Positions 61,833-64,000 of a stretch of DNA of 64,000 bases are shown in pieces. Each line of letters begins with the position of its first letter. Position 1 is the first letter of the stretch. The DNA comes from Sphingomonas sanxanigenens DSM 19645 = NX02. GTDB taxonomy: Bacteria; Pseudomonadota; Alphaproteobacteria; Sphingomonadales; Sphingomonadaceae. The position numbers and the translations under genes were made by a program. The DNA lies in the NCBI RefSeq assembly GCF_000512205.2, contig NZ_CP006644.1:3714520-3778519 (forward strand), read 5' to 3'. Below the pieces are notes generated by a model that searched no databases, was not told the DNA's origin, and was given only the letters and a program-made list of their open reading frames with translations.

Positions 61833-63179
61833 TTGACCAAGTTCTCAGACCTCGGCCTTTCCGAGCCGATCCTTCATGCCCTGACCAACAAGGGTTATGA
61901 CACGCCGACGCCGATCCAGGCGCAGGCGATCCCGCCGCTGCTGCAGGGTCGCGACCTGTGCGGCATCGCGCAGACCGGCACCGGCAAGACCGCGGCTTTC
62001 GCGCTCCCCTCACTGATGCGCCTGACCGACAGCGGCCGCAACCGTCCGCCGGGCGGCTGCCGCATGCTGGTGCTGTCACCGACGCGTGAGCTCGCCAGCC
62101 AGATCGCAGAATCGTTCCGCGACTATGGCCGCCAGCTCAAGCTGACCGTCGCCACCGTGTTCGGCGGCGTGCCGATCGGCCGCCAGATCAAGCAGATGCA
62201 GCAGGGCGTCGACATCCTCGTCGCCACCCCCGGCCGCCTGCTCGACCTGATCGACCAGCGCGCGCTGCGCCTCGCCAATGTCGAGATCTTCGTGCTCGAC
62301 GAGGCGGACCAGATGCTCGACCTGGGCTTCATCCATGCGCTGAAGCGGATCGACAAGCTGTTGCCGGCCAAGCGCCAGAGCCTGTTCTTCTCGGCGACGA
62401 TGCCCAAGACCATCGCGGAGCTGGGTGACCGCTTCCTGACCGATCCGGTCAAGGTCTCGGTGGTGCCGCCCTCGACCACCGCCGAGCGCGTCGACCAGTT
62501 CGTCACCTTCGTCAACCAGGCGGAGAAGCAGGCGCTGCTGACGCTGACGCTGCAGGCCGAGCCGATCGACCGCGCGCTCGTCTTCACCCGCACCAAGCAT
62601 GGCGCGGACCGGGTGGTGAAGAACCTCCAGGCCGCCGGCATCGGCTGCGCCGCGATCCACGGCAACAAGAGCCAGCCGCAGCGCACCACCGCGCTGCAGG
62701 CGTTCCGTTCGGGCGAGATCAAGATCCTCGTCGCGACCGACATCGCCGCGCGCGGCATCGACGTCTCGGGCGTCAGCCATGTGTTCAACTATGAGCTGCC
62801 CAACGTGCCGGAGCAGTATGTCCACCGCATCGGCCGCACCGCGCGCGCCGGCGCCACGGGCAAGGCGATCAGCTTCGTCGACGGCGAGGAGAAGCAGTGG
62901 CTGAAGCAGATCGAGCGGCTGACGCGCGTCGCGCTCACGCCGATGCCGCTGCCCGAAGGCTTCGACATCGCCAAGGCGCGCCTGCCCAAGCCGGTGCTGG
63001 CCAAGCCCACCGCGCAGCGCCGCCACGAGGACTCGCGCGGTCGCGGCGATCAGCCGCGGCGTGACGGCGCCCCCGGCGGCGACCGCCCCAAGCGCGCGTT
63101 CGGCCGGCGCAAGCCGGGCGGCGTCGGCGCCCACAAGGGCGCCGTCCGCAAGACCGGCGGCAGCGGCGCCGCACGCTGA
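61833..63179 (+). CDS. rhlE: DEAD-box RNA helicase, RhlE-type
   Basis: A 448-residue ATP-dependent RNA helicase. It has the Q motif FSDLGLSEPILHAL to PTPIQAQAIP, Walker A AQTGTGKT (46-53), PTRELASQI, GGVPIGRQIKQM, VATPGRLLDL, DEAD in FVLDEADQMLDLGF, SAT in FFSATMP, and HRIGRTARAG. A basic, disordered tail (about 375-448, RRHEDSRGRGDQPRRDG) is typical of RhlE. It unwinds RNA in ribosome assembly or mRNA decay. The apparent start is a TTG at 61833 with GAAAGGG upstream. Confidence 0.92.
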   Translation: MTKFSDLGLSEPILHALTNKGYDTPTPIQAQAIPPLLQGRDLCGIAQTGTGKTAAFALPSLMRLTDSGRNRPPGGCRMLVLSPTRELASQIAESFRDYGRQLKLTVATVFGGVPIGRQIKQMQQGVDILVATPGRLLDLIDQRALRLANVEIFVLDEADQMLDLGFIHALKRIDKLLPAKRQSLFFSATMPKTIAELGDRFLTDPVKVSVVPPSTTAERVDQFVTFVNQAEKQALLTLTLQAEPIDRALVFTRTKHGADRVVKNLQAAGIGCAAIHGNKSQPQRTTALQAFRSGEIKILVATDIAARGIDVSGVSHVFNYELPNVPEQYVHRIGRTARAGATGKAISFVDGEEKQWLKQIERLTRVALTPMPLPEGFDIAKARLPKPVLAKPTAQRRHEDSRGRGDQPRRDGAPGGDRPKRAFGRRKPGGVGAHKGAVRKTGGSGAAR

Positions 63180-63188
63180 GCCAGGATA

Positions 63189-63220
63189 CGGCCCGCCCCG
63201 GGGATGCCCGGGGCGGGCCG
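63189..63220 (+). terminator. Very strong hairpin after rhlE
   Basis: CGGCCCGCCCCGGG and CCCGGGGCGGGCCG form a perfect 14-bp stem with a GATG loop, 10 bases after the rhlE stop. It lies directly before the next reading frame and may also limit its translation. Confidence 0.75.
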
Positions 63221-63793
63221 ATTGGCTTTAGCGATACCTCGTCCCACCCCTTCTTCATCATCACCGGCGGCCCCGGATCGGGCAAATCGACGCTGATCGC
63301 CGCCCTCGCCCAGACCGGCCTCGCCACAATGCCGGAGGCCGGCCGCGCGATCATCCGCGACCAGCAGGCGATCGGCGGCACCGCGCTGCCCTGGGCCGAT
63401 CGCGCGGCCTTCGCCGAACGGATGCTGGGCTGGGAATTGCGCTCGCACGCCGAGGCGCAGGCGCATGCCGGCCCGGTCGTCTTCGATCGCGGCGTTCCCG
63501 ACGTGATCGGCTATCTCACGCTATGCGGCCTGCCCGTGCCTCCCCACATGCACCGCGCCGCCGCACTCTATCGCTACAACCCCACCATCTTCCTCGCGCC
63601 CTTCTGGCCGGAAATCTACGCGGCCGACACCGAACGCCGCCAGTCCACCGCCGAAGCCGAGGCGACCGCCGCCGCCATGGTCACCGCCTACGAAACCGCC
63701 GGCTACCACATCCTCCCCCTGCCGCTCGCCCCCGTCGCGGACCGGGTGACGTTCGTACGCGGCGAGATCGACCGGGCGCTGGCGCAGCCCTGA
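63221..63793 (+). CDS. AAA-type ATPase/kinase-like protein, start unclear
   Basis: The frame encodes a P-loop protein of about 190 residues: FFIITGGPGSGKSTLIAALAQ (Walker A), MPEAGRAIIRDQQAIGGTALPW, VVFDRGVPDVIGYL (Walker B-like) and FWPEIYAADTERRQS with TAYETAGYHILPLPL at the end. This is the AAA_28/NadR-like ATPase pattern. Between the hairpin and the P-loop there is no ATG, GTG or TTG in frame. Only ATT at 63221 could start it, and the first ATG (63329) lies after the P-loop and would delete it. The 5' end may be degraded, or initiation is unusual. Confidence 0.65.
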   Translation: MGFSDTSSHPFFIITGGPGSGKSTLIAALAQTGLATMPEAGRAIIRDQQAIGGTALPWADRAAFAERMLGWELRSHAEAQAHAGPVVFDRGVPDVIGYLTLCGLPVPPHMHRAAALYRYNPTIFLAPFWPEIYAADTERRQSTAEAEATAAAMVTAYETAGYHILPLPLAPVADRVTFVRGEIDRALAQP

Positions 63794-63816
63794 GCCTGGG
63801 AGTTTTGAGGACACGG

Positions 63817-63829
63817 AATTTCGGGGACA
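63817..63829 (+). repeat. 13-bp motif shared with 17054-17066
   Basis: AATTTCGGGGACA is repeated from the region before arsR. Here it stands 16 bases before the GGAGTG repeats at the IS end. Confidence 0.4.
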
Positions 63830-63844
63830 CAACTGGAGTGCTGG

Positions 63845-64000
63845 AGTGGAGTGCCCCCCCTAGATTGAGACAGTGAAATAAGGGACGGCCCTATGGGGAG
63901 GGCAGCATGTCCAAGGTTGTTCGACGAAGATTTGGCCGGGCGTTCAAGCTTGAGGTTGTCCGGCGGATGGTGGCCGGCGAGAGCGGGACGGCGTTGTCGC
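63845..64000 (+). mobile_element. Left end of an IS3-type insertion sequence (cut by window)
   Basis: From about 63845 the sequence (GGAGTGCCCCCCCTAGATT and a GAGACAGTG motif) looks like an IS3-family terminal region, followed at 63907 by a transposase reading frame. The element extends past the window. Its exact left terminus and target duplication are not certain. Confidence 0.6.
63907..64000 (+). CDS. IS3-family transposase OrfA, N-terminal part
   Basis: The frame begins MSKVVRRRFGRAFKLEVVRR and continues MVAGESGTALS to the window edge, 31 residues in all. The basic R-x-F-x-x-EFK-like start and the beginning of a helix-turn-helix are typical of OrfA in IS3-type elements. GGGAGGG lies just upstream as ribosome site. 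The gene is incomplete here. Confidence 0.7.
   Translation, partial: MSKVVRRRFGRAFKLEVVRRMVAGESGTALS

Noticed and set aside
63329-63793. ATG at 63329 as start of the ATPase
   Set aside because: It would remove the P-loop, which is clearly encoded just upstream in the same frame.

Overview
The window looks like chromosome from a sphingomonad (Alphaproteobacteria, Sphingomonadaceae). The DNA is GC-rich throughout. It carries a 420-residue serine palmitoyltransferase of the Sphingomonas paucimobilis type with its own acyl carrier protein, a Caulobacter-type oxidative xylose operon, a class II EPSP synthase beside cmk, an FYDLN-type acidic protein, and many short GC-rich hairpins between genes. 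No tools or databases were used. Family names come from recognising motifs.

Layout. (1) 0.2-7.5 kb: a LysR regulator, then a minus-strand sugar operon xylX-xylB-xylC-MFS transporter-aldo/keto reductase with a LacI-type palindrome just upstream of xylX, and a divergent AroE-like dehydrogenase. (2) 7.8-15.7 kb: a C4-dicarboxylate module of malic enzyme, AlgE-like porin and DctA, divergent from the DctB/DctD two-component pair. DctD has lost the sigma-54 contact loop. (3) 15.7-18.8 kb: an FNT-family channel, a small gene with an in-frame stop, and the wreck of an arsenic operon (intact arsR and GNAT gene, truncated arsC and acr3) ending at an OhrR-like regulator. (4) 18.9-29.2 kb: housekeeping genes ppdK, glyS, glyQ, tpiA, ppiD and trpE.

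(5) 29.2-38.5 kb: an envelope-lipid island. It holds a DUF5706 membrane protein, the ACP-SPT pair for sphingolipid synthesis, a Tam41-like nucleotidyltransferase beside a diacylglycerol kinase-family enzyme, a DUF2141 protein, lptF-lptG, a fatty acid hydroxylase and a probable bacterial ceramide synthase. (6) 38.5-41.1 kb: DUF808, DUF2239 and exonuclease III. (7) 41.4-49 kb: a minus-strand acyl-CoA degradation operon (three acyl-CoA dehydrogenases and a thiolase) divergent from an alcohol dehydrogenase-aldehyde dehydrogenase pair. Together these could take an alcohol to its acid and degrade an acyl-CoA. (8) 49-51.4 kb: a patatin-like protein with an internal membrane segment and two identical tRNA-Ala genes.

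(9) 51.4-60.5 kb: the FYDLN protein, aroA-cmk, and rpsA-ihfB-tRNA-Leu. Cmk and rpsA are separated by a tightly overlapping glycosyltransferase operon that includes a second DUF2141 gene. (10) 60.8-64 kb: a TauE-type exporter, a DEAD-box helicase, an AAA-type ATPase with no ordinary start codon, and the left end of an IS3-type element cut by the window edge.

No CRISPR array, phage or complete mobile element was seen. The most notable observations are the DctD variant without GAFTGA, the collapsed ars operon, the lipid island with a possible Tam41-like enzyme and an orphan Pycsar-type membrane protein, the patatin with a membrane insert, and the split aroA-cmk/rpsA-ihfB cluster.
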